Assembly: GCA_964030475.1 (NCBI GenBank)
Contig: CAXIPT010000001.1
Location: 19,259,610 to 19,323,609, forward strand
Direction: 5' to 3'
Source: Tethya wilhelma
Lineage: Eukaryota > Porifera > Demospongiae > Tethyida > Tethyidae
DNA length: 64,000 bases
The notes under the pieces are model-generated. The model was not told the origin of the DNA, did no database searches, and worked only from the letters and a program-made list of their open reading frames with translations. Shown piece by piece: positions 1 to 10,300 of this stretch. Each line of letters begins with the position of its first letter. Positions within the stretch are counted from its first letter, which is position 1. The position numbers were made by a program, and so were the translations under genes.

Positions 1-933
1 TTCTCCGTGGCTTTTGCACTCACCAAATATCTTGGCTATCTCAGGATCAATAGGATGTCGGCATGTCTTTCCCAACTGAATGGCTTTTTCTTCAAAAATT
101 AGATCTTTTTGCTTTGAAATTTCTTCTGCACTCTTTGCAAATCGATGTTGATTGATCTTGATCATAGCTGGTCTGGCTCTAGATTCCATTGCTAAAACAG
201 CTTGCAACCAAAGGTGTGTGAGCCACCTATCACCTTCGGGATATGGTAGCTTTTTGGATTTATAGCCAGCTGGTATAACTTTAATTTGTTTCACAACTTT
301 TTCTGGTAGACCAACATCCCGACGAAGTCTTTCATAGATGGTATCTTTCCAATCTATGTACCTTTCCATGAAATTCTTCTCCTTCTCTTCATTTGTATCT
401 CCTTCCACTACTCTATTGGCAAATGTAAGCACAATGATAGTATGATCCCACAGCTTCTTTCCTAACTTGCTGGTAAGCTTTTTCATGGAAGTGATATCGG
501 GATTAGCAGACCCTGGTACAAATCGAGTTTCATTCATACGTATACAATAAATGAAAAGGTCAGCATCTTTACACTTCTTCTGAATGTCTCTCAAGTATTG
601 CTTTTCATTCTTTGTTCCATCTTGAAGACCAGGAGAATCCCAAGCTGTGACGATGATACCGTCTACAGGACACAATTGGTGTTCTTCGACAACAGATGTC
701 TGAGCATCAAGTGTTTGGCCTTCTTTAGCTACTTTACTTCCAACTAGTTTGTTGACTAGAGTTGATTTTCCTGTCCCTGTTTTTCCAATAACAAAAATCT
801 TCACTGAAGTACTTTGACTCTCCCAGTCATCAAGTTTCTTGGCTAGATCGGGAGGTAGAGGTATGGAAAACTCTGCTATCAACCGCTGACACGAAAACTG
901 CGGCTGAGTTGCATCTTCAGATGCAGTAGCCAT
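1..933 (-). CDS. AIG1/GIMAP-type GTPase, 3' part cut by window edge
   Basis: The minus-strand frame is open from an ATG at 933-931 to base 1 (311 codons), so the gene continues beyond the window. Residues about 45-60 read VKIFVIGKTGTGKSTLVNKL, a P-loop (G1) with the AIG1-type GKTGTGKST core. About 45 residues later comes DSPGLQDG (G3, DxxG), then a hydrophobic strand (DADLFIYCIRM) and DHTIIVLTFANRV, the position where AIG1 proteins have their conserved box and G4. The C-terminal part seen here is helical and rich in Lys and Glu. AIG1/GIMAP GTPases are septin-like guanine-nucleotide-binding proteins linked to immune-cell survival in vertebrates and pathogen response in plants; many invertebrates have expanded sets. 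The role here is unknown. The start is the first ATG after an in-frame break, and no intron is needed in this part. Confidence 0.85.
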   Translation of the reverse strand, partial: MATASEDATQPQFSCQRLIAEFSIPLPPDLAKKLDDWESQSTSVKIFVIGKTGTGKSTLVNKLVGSKVAKEGQTLDAQTSVVEEHQLCPVDGIIVTAWDSPGLQDGTKNEKQYLRDIQKKCKDADLFIYCIRMNETRFVPGSANPDITSMKKLTSKLGKKLWDHTIIVLTFANRVVEGDTNEEKEKNFMERYIDWKDTIYERLRRDVGLPEKVVKQIKVIPAGYKSKKLPYPEGDRWLTHLWLQAVLAMESRARPAMIKINQHRFAKSAEEISKQKDLIFEEKAIQLGKTCRHPIDPEIAKIFGECKSHGE

Positions 934-1226
934 GAGCGCGAGCGTTGCAAGTCAGATCCAACTTGCCTGCCTGCAACTTGATATCGACTGCTCCTTTTTT
1001 TTCTCTGTAACTTGATGCGCATGCGCGCATGTCTGATCTAAATATCCGTAAATAGCTCGGGAATCCCGATCGCGATATCGATCTCTAGAGAACCTCGGCT
1101 TGCGCAGTTTGCATGACTCAGCGCCAGTAATTAACAAATAACAGGAAGCATTATTAAAAAAACATCACACAGCCCGAAAATTAACATAACAAAATATATG
1201 CATGGACGTACAATAGTTATTTAATT

Positions 1227-1893
1227 TTAAGCAATAGAATATCCCTTTGATCTGACCATATCCTGGAACCTATCAAAGTCTTCAATCTTGTCACACTCAC
1301 CATTATAATCCCCCATGTAAGCAACAAAGTTATTAGCAAAATCTGAGCAATTATTCTTAGCAATATGAAAACCTCCAAATTGTTCAGCAAACTCCATACA
1401 GGCTTGAATAAGTTTTGCAGCATGCCATTCCTTTGCAGATCGTTTCACACTTGCCTGGCAACAATTAAAACTTGGGCTCCAATTAGAGTTAGACACTTCA
1501 ACTCTCCACTTTTTTTTCATTATTGCTGTTTTGATCTTCAAATAGACATAGGTGTACATTGAAGGCGCCATCATAATTTGCACCAATTGGTTTGATACAC
1601 AATGCTTTGTGAAATTTTTTCCCAGATATGTAGTACTCAATTCTCCCGTTGAATTGAGAAAGATTGTGCCAGACTTCTCTGGGCAACACAATTTCTTTAG
1701 AAGGTGGACATGTACCGTGTCTCAATAAGCTTAAGCTTGGAATCCCTGCATAATTATTCAAATTGAAGTCCACATGCAATCACGATAGACATCATATCTA
1801 TTATAGCTTTAGCTAACTAATGGACTATATAAAAAATCATTAATAATTATAATCGTAGCACACAACAAAAATATTGCAATATATACCTCCCAT
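1227..1893 (-). CDS. Small protein with NNCSDF motif; frameshift in a homopolymer
   Basis: Proposed model: tiny exon 1 at 1893-1887 (ATGGGAG, then gtatat), and exon 2 from 1745 (after tgcag) to a TAA at 1229-1227. Exon 2 is open in one frame to about 1510 and in the next frame afterwards. The switch falls on a run of eight T (1510-1517, A on the coding strand); seven A would make one continuous frame through NNEKK into WRVEVSNS. A one-base sequencing or assembly error is therefore more likely than a real break. The C-terminal half contains KNNCSDFANNFVAYMG, recalling the Asn-Cys box that precedes a helix in NlpC/P60-like and LRAT/PPPDE-like Cys proteins; this is a weak resemblance and no family is claimed. 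An alternative is a true pseudogene. Confidence 0.45.
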
Positions 1894-4080
1894 GCTGATG
1901 TCAGTACCAGCCCAGCATGTACAGTACAACTTGCGATTGGTCCCAATATAATAGCTTGATAGTATAGGTACAGTCAATTAACAAACACAGGGAAATTGGC
2001 CAGTTTGCTGAAGTCTATAATGACCTGCACAATAAAATCCTAAATTTTTATGTAAACCACAACATGCATTATGCATGCCTTGCTACTAATTATACATTAG
2101 CTCAGGAAGGAGTCAGTGTGGCCTGTATAAGTTGCAAGCCTAGGCCTGTAACTATGTGCCCACTCTGCATCTCTAAAAGCATTCACATCTTTGCACATCA
2201 TAAATAAACTTAACTTTGGTGGCCTGTCACAGGTACAGGGTTTTTACTTGGGGAATTACCTATAACCTTAATAATACATTAAGTGACATATGCCAAAGAA
2301 TTGTGCAGTTTTCCAATCAGCCAAGGAGCTTCCATGCAATTATGAAATGAAATATATATACAACACACAATGCAATTATTGCATGCTTTTAGCAGTTGAG
2401 ATGGTAAAATTAATTTTAATGAAATGTATAAAGAATTGTACACAGTACGTACACAAAGAGAAGAAAGTGTTACTGAAATCTATGAATGTTCTAGTCTCTG
2501 CATGTGCTAGTTACAAAGTATCTCAGGCCACAGTCAACACTCCCTCCACAGTCTTTATCTTCCCAGCATCAGTGTTCACTTGGACTCTCACTGGGATGAA
2601 TGATGGAGCACCAAGAGAGAGGGGCTCCTTACGAGAGCTGGGGCAGTGGATCTGAGTCTGGGCAATATGAGGTTTCTTTCTCTGAATGTGTGTGTGTGTG
2701 ATTTGACCATAGATAATAGAGTAGGTCTAGACAGGAGCTCATGAGGGCCGTAGGCCCGAAGGAGCGATTAACATCGTGTTTTACATCTCGTAAAAAAAGT
2801 TGTATTATTTCCATATATGTGAAGTCCTGTAATTAATGCTAAGTGTTCAGTCTAAGTGATGCATGTACTGGTAAGGTTTCTGTGGTTACCTCATGACCAC
2901 ACTTANAGAGAGAGAGAGAGAGAGAGAGAGAAACATGCACTCAAGCAAACACAAATATAGATTTTATAATCAAAACTGAACTCACTATACCACATGCATT
3001 ATGACACAAACATATGCATGGAATATGAGGTACCCAGCTGTGTGTTATGCTGCATGAGTTGGCACTTTGATAATGAAGGCACCGATGGTGCATAAGCCTT
3101 GGCGCACTCAACTAGCTAGCACATGCATGCACTTATATGCATACACTGTGCAAAAGAGTGAAATAAATAACTCAGTATCACTGAGAACTAATACATCTAG
3201 GGCAATATAGCTAACTGCATGTGGTGAAGCAGCACATGTCACAAGCTATGAGCCAGATGAGCTTTGCTATGATTATACATGCATGCATGGAATACTCAGC
3301 TGCTGTCAGATAGCAAAGTCTAGCTGCTGGGCCTACGAGCCTATAGCTAACTGATGCATTAGCTATATCTAGCTGGCCACAATGTAAAAATCTTTGCATG
3401 CCCTATATGCTTACGTAGAAAGCAGGCCCTACAACTTCTGTCTGTCCTGCCGAAGACTGCATGCATGGCCAACAGTTCAGCAACATGCAGCAGCTCAGCA
3501 GCCATGCAGAGAGCCAAGGGCCTCATCTCAGTGTGCTATAGAGCTGGCTTTCTTGAGATTTTGATGCCGGGACAGACAGACAGACAAAACGACTACTGTA
3601 ACAGTAACCTAAATCCTCTGCACGTGCTACACATGCGCCAAGGCTTAATTACATTCCTTGAATTTATGCGTGTGACCTCGTGGGATTGGATACTTAAGAT
3701 ATAATATAGTCCACCAAATTTTAGTAACAGATATATATATATATATAGACAGACACGTGCATGCAAACATTGTCAAATGATTATACCCTATATATATAAT
3801 CCTCTAGCTGCACAATTAATGTGCATATGCCAAGGCTTAATGATATACATGAATTAACAAGTGAATAAACTAGGAGGTATACACAATCATTGGTTATCAT
3901 ACTGATCTGCTGCACTTTAACAAAATTTCAGCCGTGACAGCATGCATGCATGATACACAGCTAGCTGGGGTATTTCAACTCACTTAATTCATTTCAACAT
4001 GCAGAACATGCACAGCAAATTATAATAAAGAAAATATAAGGTCTAACTATGTAACTGTCGACTCAATATTTTATTCTTCT
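1894..4080. other. Intergenic, no gene seen
   Basis: I find no convincing coding exon on either strand. The stretch is AT-rich with many TGCATGCA tetramer strings. It holds a (GA)n tract at about 2907-2930 that follows an N at 2906, probably an assembly join inside the repeat, and a short (TA)n at about 3730-3746. Open frames here lack homology and have no splice context. Confidence 0.6.
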
Positions 4081-4676
4081 TTACCACATATCTTCGAGGA
4101 ATGGCTCATTGTCAAGCTCGTCTATACAGGGATGACAATACCATGGACACCAACATACTAAATGCGAAATTGTTCCATCACACATCATAAACCAATTACA
4201 AAAATCTTGTCGAAAACATAACTGTCTTTTCTGCACTTTATTATCAGCAGTTTGGTGATCAGCTTCAAGTCTCTCTTCATAATTCTTCAACTCACTCTTT
4301 CCTATCTTCAACTTCAGAGCCATGTCATAAAAGTTCATAGCAGCCAGACTTTCAGATCCTTCCAAGCCACTACTTTCCAAGGCCAGAGCTGCAGCTCGAA
4401 TCAATTCAATTTCAGGACGACCAAGAAGAGACATAAGAATGATTGACTCCTTTTCAGTTGCATTTTCTTGTTCAAGGCACTGGTGTGGCAAGTCTGATTG
4501 GAAGAAATCACTATACTCATAACATCTTCAGTGCAATCTTCAGAAATGTGAGAAATCATGTCAGAAATACTCCCATTGCTATAGCTACTCATCATAACAA
4601 AATTCTTCTCCAAGAATGCATATAAACGACACAGCAGTTGCATCAACAATGCGTGAACGCTTCAAAGCAAAGAGTG
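4081..4676 (-). pseudogene. Broken copy of the ASPV-signal secreted family
   Basis: The minus strand encodes the middle and end of the family found in RAD54 intron 13: [56 protein letters not shown], then VQKR and a Cys-rich tail. The copy is cut at its 5' side at the N (4677), so the signal peptide and the first third are missing. Two frame changes are visible: one near 4600 (an extra base after the GEEF codons) and one near 4500-4510, between the SEDC and CLEQEN parts. The Cys-rich tail frame itself is intact to the stop at 4081. Its cysteine spacing (CDGT...H..C.CP.YC..C) is close to that of the 22744-23643 gene. Low-quality sequence next to the N could explain some breaks, so a damaged assembly of a live gene is possible. 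Confidence 0.75.
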
Positions 4677-5033
4677 NTGTCAGACGTACATTTGCATTTT
4701 ATGTGCATGTACGTTTGTTTTGTTTCTCTCTTATTTTGTTTCAAATAAAGTTTATATCAAAGATTATAATTGCAGTGATTGAAATCATTTTTTAATAATT
4801 GTTAATAATTATAGATTGAACAGCACTGACGAAAAAAATTTTACAAGAAAAAGCGAAGTTTTTGGCTCAAAATGTACCAAAAACTAATAATTATTATAAC
4901 GTAAGGGGAACCAATAACATACTCAAAGAATACATGATCCATCAATCGCATGTGAATACACTAACAATACAATCTTGAAGGGGAAAAAATTTAACATTGC
5001 GTCCATTTCGTCCATGCATACATGTCAACTGAA

Positions 5034-7094
5034 TCATGAATCATTCTCCACATCAAACATCTCACTGTCTATCGACTTTAGGAATTGGGCGACGGCCAGG
5101 AGTGGGTACTGCTTGGGATATTGTGGCACCGAAGGAGTGTACACCACCTCCTCGAGTTCATCAATGGGCTCTTGCTTGATCTCGAGAGGTTCTTGTTTCA
5201 CTTCGACAGGCTCCTGTTTCACTTTCACTTCATTCTTCACGATACTACTCATCGTGAGTTTCTTCTCACGGACTGGTATGATCTCCGTCATCACTTCCTT
5301 CACAGCCTTGTTGTGCTGGTTGCCGGCATAGTGCAAGTCAATGGCCTCGATCTCGGTACAGAAGATGTTGCAGAGACGGCACCAGTACTGCTTTGTCTCC
5401 GGTTCATCACTGTCGCTGGCATTCTCATTCAGATACTGCCAGCGCTCTTTCTTTAGATGTTTTTTGCCACTCAAATGGAGGTCGTAGTCTTCCTTCTTTG
5501 GGAGAGCAACTTTGCAAAGCTCGCAATAAAACTTTCGTTCTTTTTTCACAGCTCCTTCAGGAAGCTCACCGACGATGCTGATCACCTCATCTGGCTGTAT
5601 ATTGGTGTGTTTCTCCAGAGAATTGGTATGACGTTCGCTAGCGACGTGGATGGATAGCTCAGCTCCATGGCAGACAATGTCGCAGGGGTTGCATTTGATC
5701 ACTTTGGTTTCAAGCTCGGGATCCGTGGGAATGAGTTGGGTGAGATTGGACGAGAGGCCTTGAATTTCGAGTTTCTTGAGATGTTTTGCACCTGCAAAGT
5801 GAGTCTGCATGCTCTGAAGAGAGCCACACTGCACCTTGCAAACCTGACAGTAGAGAAGCATCTTACTGCAAGGTTTGATCGGTGCCATTGACTCATCTCC
5901 AGAATCCATTTCGTACTCAATTTCAGAATCTGATCCATCTCCTTTGTCCTTTGACCTTTCTCCGTTTCTATCGTACGTACGTCTAGAATTAAAGCTCTGA
6001 TTACGACCTCTGAACCCTCCCCTTCCACCTCGGAAGTTCCTCCCTCTTCCACCCCTCCCTCTTCCTCCACCTCTGCCTCTGAACGAACCCCCCATGTTGC
6101 CACGGCGACCAGATCCTATCGGCACTCTATTAGCTCCAGTACTCACTCTCTCACCTCGACTATCACTATACCTCCTTGACGAGTCACTTGGTCTTCTTGA
6201 GGATTCGCTGCGGAGATTTGAGTCGCTTTGTCTCCTCGAGGATTCGCTCCTATAATTAGAGTCACTTTGTCTCCTTGAGGATTCGCTCCTATAATTAGAG
6301 TCACTTTGTCTCCTTGACGATTCGCTCCTATAATCAGAGTCACTAGGCTTCCTTGACGATTCGCTCCTATAATCAGAGTCGCTAGGCTTCCTTGATGATT
6401 CGCTACGATGATTTGAGTCACTTGGTCTTCTGGAGCGTTCGCTGCTATGGTTCGAGTCACGACGATAATCATCTCGGCTCCTCCTACTCTCATCTCGGTG
6501 TTCGTGGCTACGACTGCTCTCGTGATTTTCGTTCCCTCGGCCTTCATCGCCATGGTAACTACTGGTACCCCCTCCTTCGTATCGTCTACTCTCGAGACTG
6601 CCACGCCTTTCGTGATCGTGGTCACGGGAACGTGTCCTACTCTCGTGTTCCCCTCGGCTGGCGTCACGAGGGTCACGGGGGTCGTGCTGACTTGGTTGAC
6701 GCTCATGGTAGCTTCGATCTAGCGTGTGACTGCGACTGTCGTGGTGGCTACTACCTGAACTCTGTTGAACTGGTTCGGTGTGATGAGTGGTAGTGTGATT
6801 GTAAAAGTGATCTTTAGAACTCTCTTTGACTTGGTGGTGGTGGTGGTGACTGCTTGAAACTGAATCTCGGTGAATGTTGTCGTAGGAACTGGGAAGTTGT
6901 CGTGAACCATTTTGATTGTTTGCTTCAAAAGCATAAGCTGAAGGTCTTCCAACAACAACCGCTGCCTGAGTGTGCGCCTCGGCTTTGATATCGTATCTTT
7001 CTCTGTAATCTGAGAGGCGGCGCTTTCGACGGTCTTCGGCAGACTCTTTTCGCTGGGGACTTCTATCACGCCAGCTAGGTGGCCGCCTCGACAT
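5034..7094 (-). CDS. SR/Arg-rich protein with four U1-type C2H2 zinc fingers
   Basis: Single-exon frame of 686 residues from ATG 7094, giving MSRRPPSWRDRSPQRKE. The frame stays open further upstream to 7325, but that stretch has no domain and overlaps the promoter side. Residues about 60-250 are rich in His, Ser, Arg and Asp. About 220-315 hold roughly ten tandem copies of a 12-residue repeat of SESSRRQSDSNYR type. About 330-370 are RGG-rich (FRGRGGGRGRGGRGR). Four fingers follow at about 412, 466, 519 and 567, each of the CxxC...HxxxxxH pattern with wide His spacing (YCQVCKVQC...HFAGAKH; FYCELCKVA...HLSGKKH; YWCRLCNIF...HYAGNQH). This is the U1/zf-met class that binds double-stranded or structured RNA (ZNF346, ZFR and ZMAT families). 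The tail has VKQEP/IKQEP repeats that recall sumoylation sites. A nuclear RNA-binding protein is likely; I cannot assign an orthologue. Confidence 0.85.
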   Translation of the reverse strand: MSRRPPSWRDRSPQRKESAEDRRKRRLSDYRERYDIKAEAHTQAAVVVGRPSAYAFEANNQNGSRQLPSSYDNIHRDSVSSSHHHHHQVKESSKDHFYNHTTTHHTEPVQQSSGSSHHDSRSHTLDRSYHERQPSQHDPRDPRDASRGEHESRTRSRDHDHERRGSLESRRYEGGGTSSYHGDEGRGNENHESSRSHEHRDESRRSRDDYRRDSNHSSERSRRPSDSNHRSESSRKPSDSDYRSESSRKPSDSDYRSESSRRQSDSNYRSESSRRQSDSNYRSESSRRQSDSNLRSESSRRPSDSSRRYSDSRGERVSTGANRVPIGSGRRGNMGGSFRGRGGGRGRGGRGRNFRGGRGGFRGRNQSFNSRRTYDRNGERSKDKGDGSDSEIEYEMDSGDESMAPIKPCSKMLLYCQVCKVQCGSLQSMQTHFAGAKHLKKLEIQGLSSNLTQLIPTDPELETKVIKCNPCDIVCHGAELSIHVASERHTNSLEKHTNIQPDEVISIVGELPEGAVKKERKFYCELCKVALPKKEDYDLHLSGKKHLKKERWQYLNENASDSDEPETKQYWCRLCNIFCTEIEAIDLHYAGNQHNKAVKEVMTEIIPVREKKLTMSSIVKNEVKVKQEPVEVKQEPLEIKQEPIDELEEVVYTPSVPQYPKQYPLLAVAQFLKSIDSEMFDVENDS
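6170..6480 (-). repeat. Coding 36-bp tandem repeat (SESSRR.SDSNYR)
   Basis: About ten near-identical 36-bp units lie within the zinc-finger gene. Each encodes a 12-residue Ser/Arg/Asp unit. Units differ mostly in the Arg/Lys-Gln/Pro position and at synonymous sites, so the array has expanded within the coding sequence. Confidence 0.85.
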
Positions 7095-7373
7095 GCTGTG
7101 ACTTTTTTTATCCCCCTGTTGTTTGCTTCTTTGTCGAGCAACACATAAAAGTGGGCGGTACTTCAGCACGTGGCATGTGCAGATCATGGTTTTCAAGCTG
7201 GCGCATGGCCGGCCAGTCTGATCTGATCTTGAAGCGCCGCGCGCTTTTACGGCGCGAAATGACGTAATCAGAAAAAGGTTAACTTTCGAATAAACAGTCC
7301 ACTTCTGAAGCAGTTCGGCAGCCACTCAGCAGCAGCCTGGCTACTAGCTGACCACAGTAGCATACAAGACAAA
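7095..7373. promoter_or_regulatory. Divergent promoter, zinc-finger gene / RAD54
   Basis: Only 279 bp separate the two start codons, which point away from each other. The segment is more GC-rich than its surroundings (gcgccgcgcgcttttacggcg around 7230-7255) and has no obvious TATA box. It must contain both 5' UTRs and core promoters. Confidence 0.6.
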
Positions 7374-10300
7374 ATGGTACGTAAAAAGAAATACTTTACA
7401 TGAGCGTTTAGCTAGTTTTCTTTTGGGTTTTGTAAATTTCTAAATAATGCCCACCATAACGTCTCGCTCTCATTTCTCCCTTGTTATAGAGGCGTTCTTG
7501 TGCCCCCAGTCAGTTGCTGAAGAGAAAGAATGAGAGTACTGAGAATGCTGATGCACCACCACGAGTAAGTCAGCACACAAATTATTCTGTAGATAAAATT
7601 GGTCACCAACACAAACTGTAAGCTACTACATTAGTTCCCTGGTTACAAGATACTCTGTGAGCAGTTTAAGAGTATCTGTGCGGTGAGCTTTTAGGAGCCA
7701 CTGCTCTGAGACTGGTGTAAATTTGACCCAAGGGTATTGAGTTGGTAAAGGGTCATCTAATGTTGAAGTTGAAAGCCAATTAAAAAATGTACAACAGCTG
7801 TGTGTACTGTGAAATGATTATGTGGCTACAAGATTACAACATCCTCTTTCTCTCTCTAGAAACGTGCTGCTAGGTCATCCAGTGGTGTACCCCTCTCTCC
7901 ACTCAGTGACAACAGTCTTGGTTGCCATGGTGATACTGATGGTAATGATGATAGGGTTACCTCCACCAAGGGAGAGAGCTCATCCTGTGGACTCTCAACT
8001 CATGTAGGTATCTTTATAGCAGAACGTCAAAAACACCTTCAACATTTGCAATGTCAATTTGCCCATTTTTTCATATTGCAATTGCCACTTGGAAATTATG
8101 CAATTGTAAAGTTGATGTATAATGATTGTTAATTGTTGAATTTGACCTTTAACATTTTCACAAGAGAGATCATGTCTCAAAAAGTGGATCAGTATTGTGT
8201 ATTAGTACGCAAGGATCTCTCCATTTACAGTCTCTGTATATGTGTGTGTCATGTTATTCAGGAGCAAAGAATCAAGCAGCTCTTGGCCAAACCATTTCGT
8301 GTTCCCATTCCCAACTATTCCGGTGCCTCCAGTGTTCATCGTGGACTGGGAATGAGACGGGCTGGGACGAGGGCTGCTCTCCATGACCCCTATGAGGAGG
8401 GGGCCCTCGTCCTCTACACCCCCCGAGAGCTGTCGGCCCACGAGCAGCTTACAGCCAACAAGTGAGTTGAGATAAACACCTTTGCAGTATTATGTGAGAT
8501 TGTAGTGTACAATATGGTGATCTTTATTATTACTATTATGTATAGTAGGAATGGGCCAAATACACAATACAAAATGTTTATCACCGTAAAAATCTAGCAA
8601 AGCAAAGTTAAGCCTTCAAAGTTGCTCAGAAGCTCTCTTAGGCAGATTTCCAACAGCATTAATTCACAAAAACTTACTAAGTAGCCTCGTAAGTATGTTA
8701 CAGGCAACATACAGATCCTAGATACCTGAGCACCAGGTACAACTAAGTTCTCCCAATCAAAAAAAAAAAAAAAAAAAACTAGGCAGGCGTTCCCTCTTTC
8801 TACAGTCTCTGTAACTTAGAGGCTCTTGGCAGGCCACGTGTGCAAACATGCACACAGAAATTTTACGAGTATGTGGGGCTCGCTCACACTCACCCCAATA
8901 AAATAAACTTCTGGATTCTTAGTATTCACTCTTTTGCCTTTTTCCAAAATTCATCATTCTTACACTGCACTTCAGTCCCTCTTATTTCTATTCAAGATGT
9001 AGTCTTCGGAACTTCCTTTGTACTAATCTTCAATATTGTCCTTCCACTTGTCAATTCTAGCATGTGCACACCCTCCAGCCGCTAACAACTCTGCTTCTCT
9101 ACAAATATCAGTTCAATTGATCAATTATAGTCTCTCGTATCTTTGATAATACGTGTGGTATCTTATGTGTTCATCTTTCCATCGTTTTTGCACTGTCTTT
9201 GTCACTTCATGGATTAGTCTCTCTCTTTCCATGGAACCCCTTTTCACACACATTGCTATGTTCAGCCATCTTGTCAACTCACACACAATCAGCTGGCTGC
9301 CTCGGCAGGTGACATTAAAATGCTATAGCATGGTGTGTATTTGATATGTTTGTCCAGCTCAGCACAAGAGTGTGTACGTAGACATAAATTAAACTCCACA
9401 ACAAAGAGCATGCAGCTGTGTCATCAAACTCGTCAAAAATTATATATAGTCTTTTAGAATTTGTTTGTGTGAATCACAGAACAGACAAGCAGAGGTCTTG
9501 TGAAAATTATGCTAGCATAATTTTGAGAATAACATGCAGGGAGCTTGGAGCATTGAGAATAATGTGGGTGAAAATTTTGTGATTTTTGGTAATGGTCATC
9601 ACACTAGCATGCATTATTGTGAAGATTGCGGACAAAAGAAACACCTGTATGATGTATCTTACAATACCAAACGAATTGGATCCATTAATTTTAAGAAGGT
9701 TAAACCATGGCAATAATATTATAATAAATGTTTTGGTTGTGGTTGTTATATCCACAAAATTAGCATTGTCAATAATGCATTCGGATCTACACCTTATTAT
9801 TTGAGCCTGCTAAGAATTTAGAATAATGAGGATCATGAAAAAGAATAATAGATTAATCTATTGCAAATTTGAGAATAAAATATTCGGTAAATTTTTGAAC
9901 AAAATTTCACAAGGCCTATATATATATATATATTGAATGCACAAAATGTATGGTAATGAACAAATTTAGTGAGCCAAAGTGCATTATATGAGAAGCAAAA
10001 ATCTTAAACAAAAGCTTCCTTCTGAACATTAATTACACTGAATGATTGTACGATTAATGAGTTGGATTGATTGTTCAGTGATGAGAATAAAAAATAAAAA
10101 AATCAGCAATGATTACACAATTGATGAGTCTGACTGATTAGTCTTGTTCAATGATGAGAATAAGAAACAAAAATTTTGGCAAGTATTAATAAATACAGCA
10201 GCTAGCAGAAAAGGGTTGTAAAAATCAACTTATCTCTTCACATTCACTCTAATCTTTTCAGCCATAGAAGAATCAAAATACTCAACAGCATCAGCAAGTG

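Noticed and set aside
2290..2655. 121-residue plus-strand frame
   Set aside because: No domain, low-complexity composition, no splice or promoter context.
6143..6722. Long frames antisense or shifted to the zinc-finger gene
   Set aside because: Shadows of the 36-bp coding repeat. The main frame has four zinc fingers and normal codon use.
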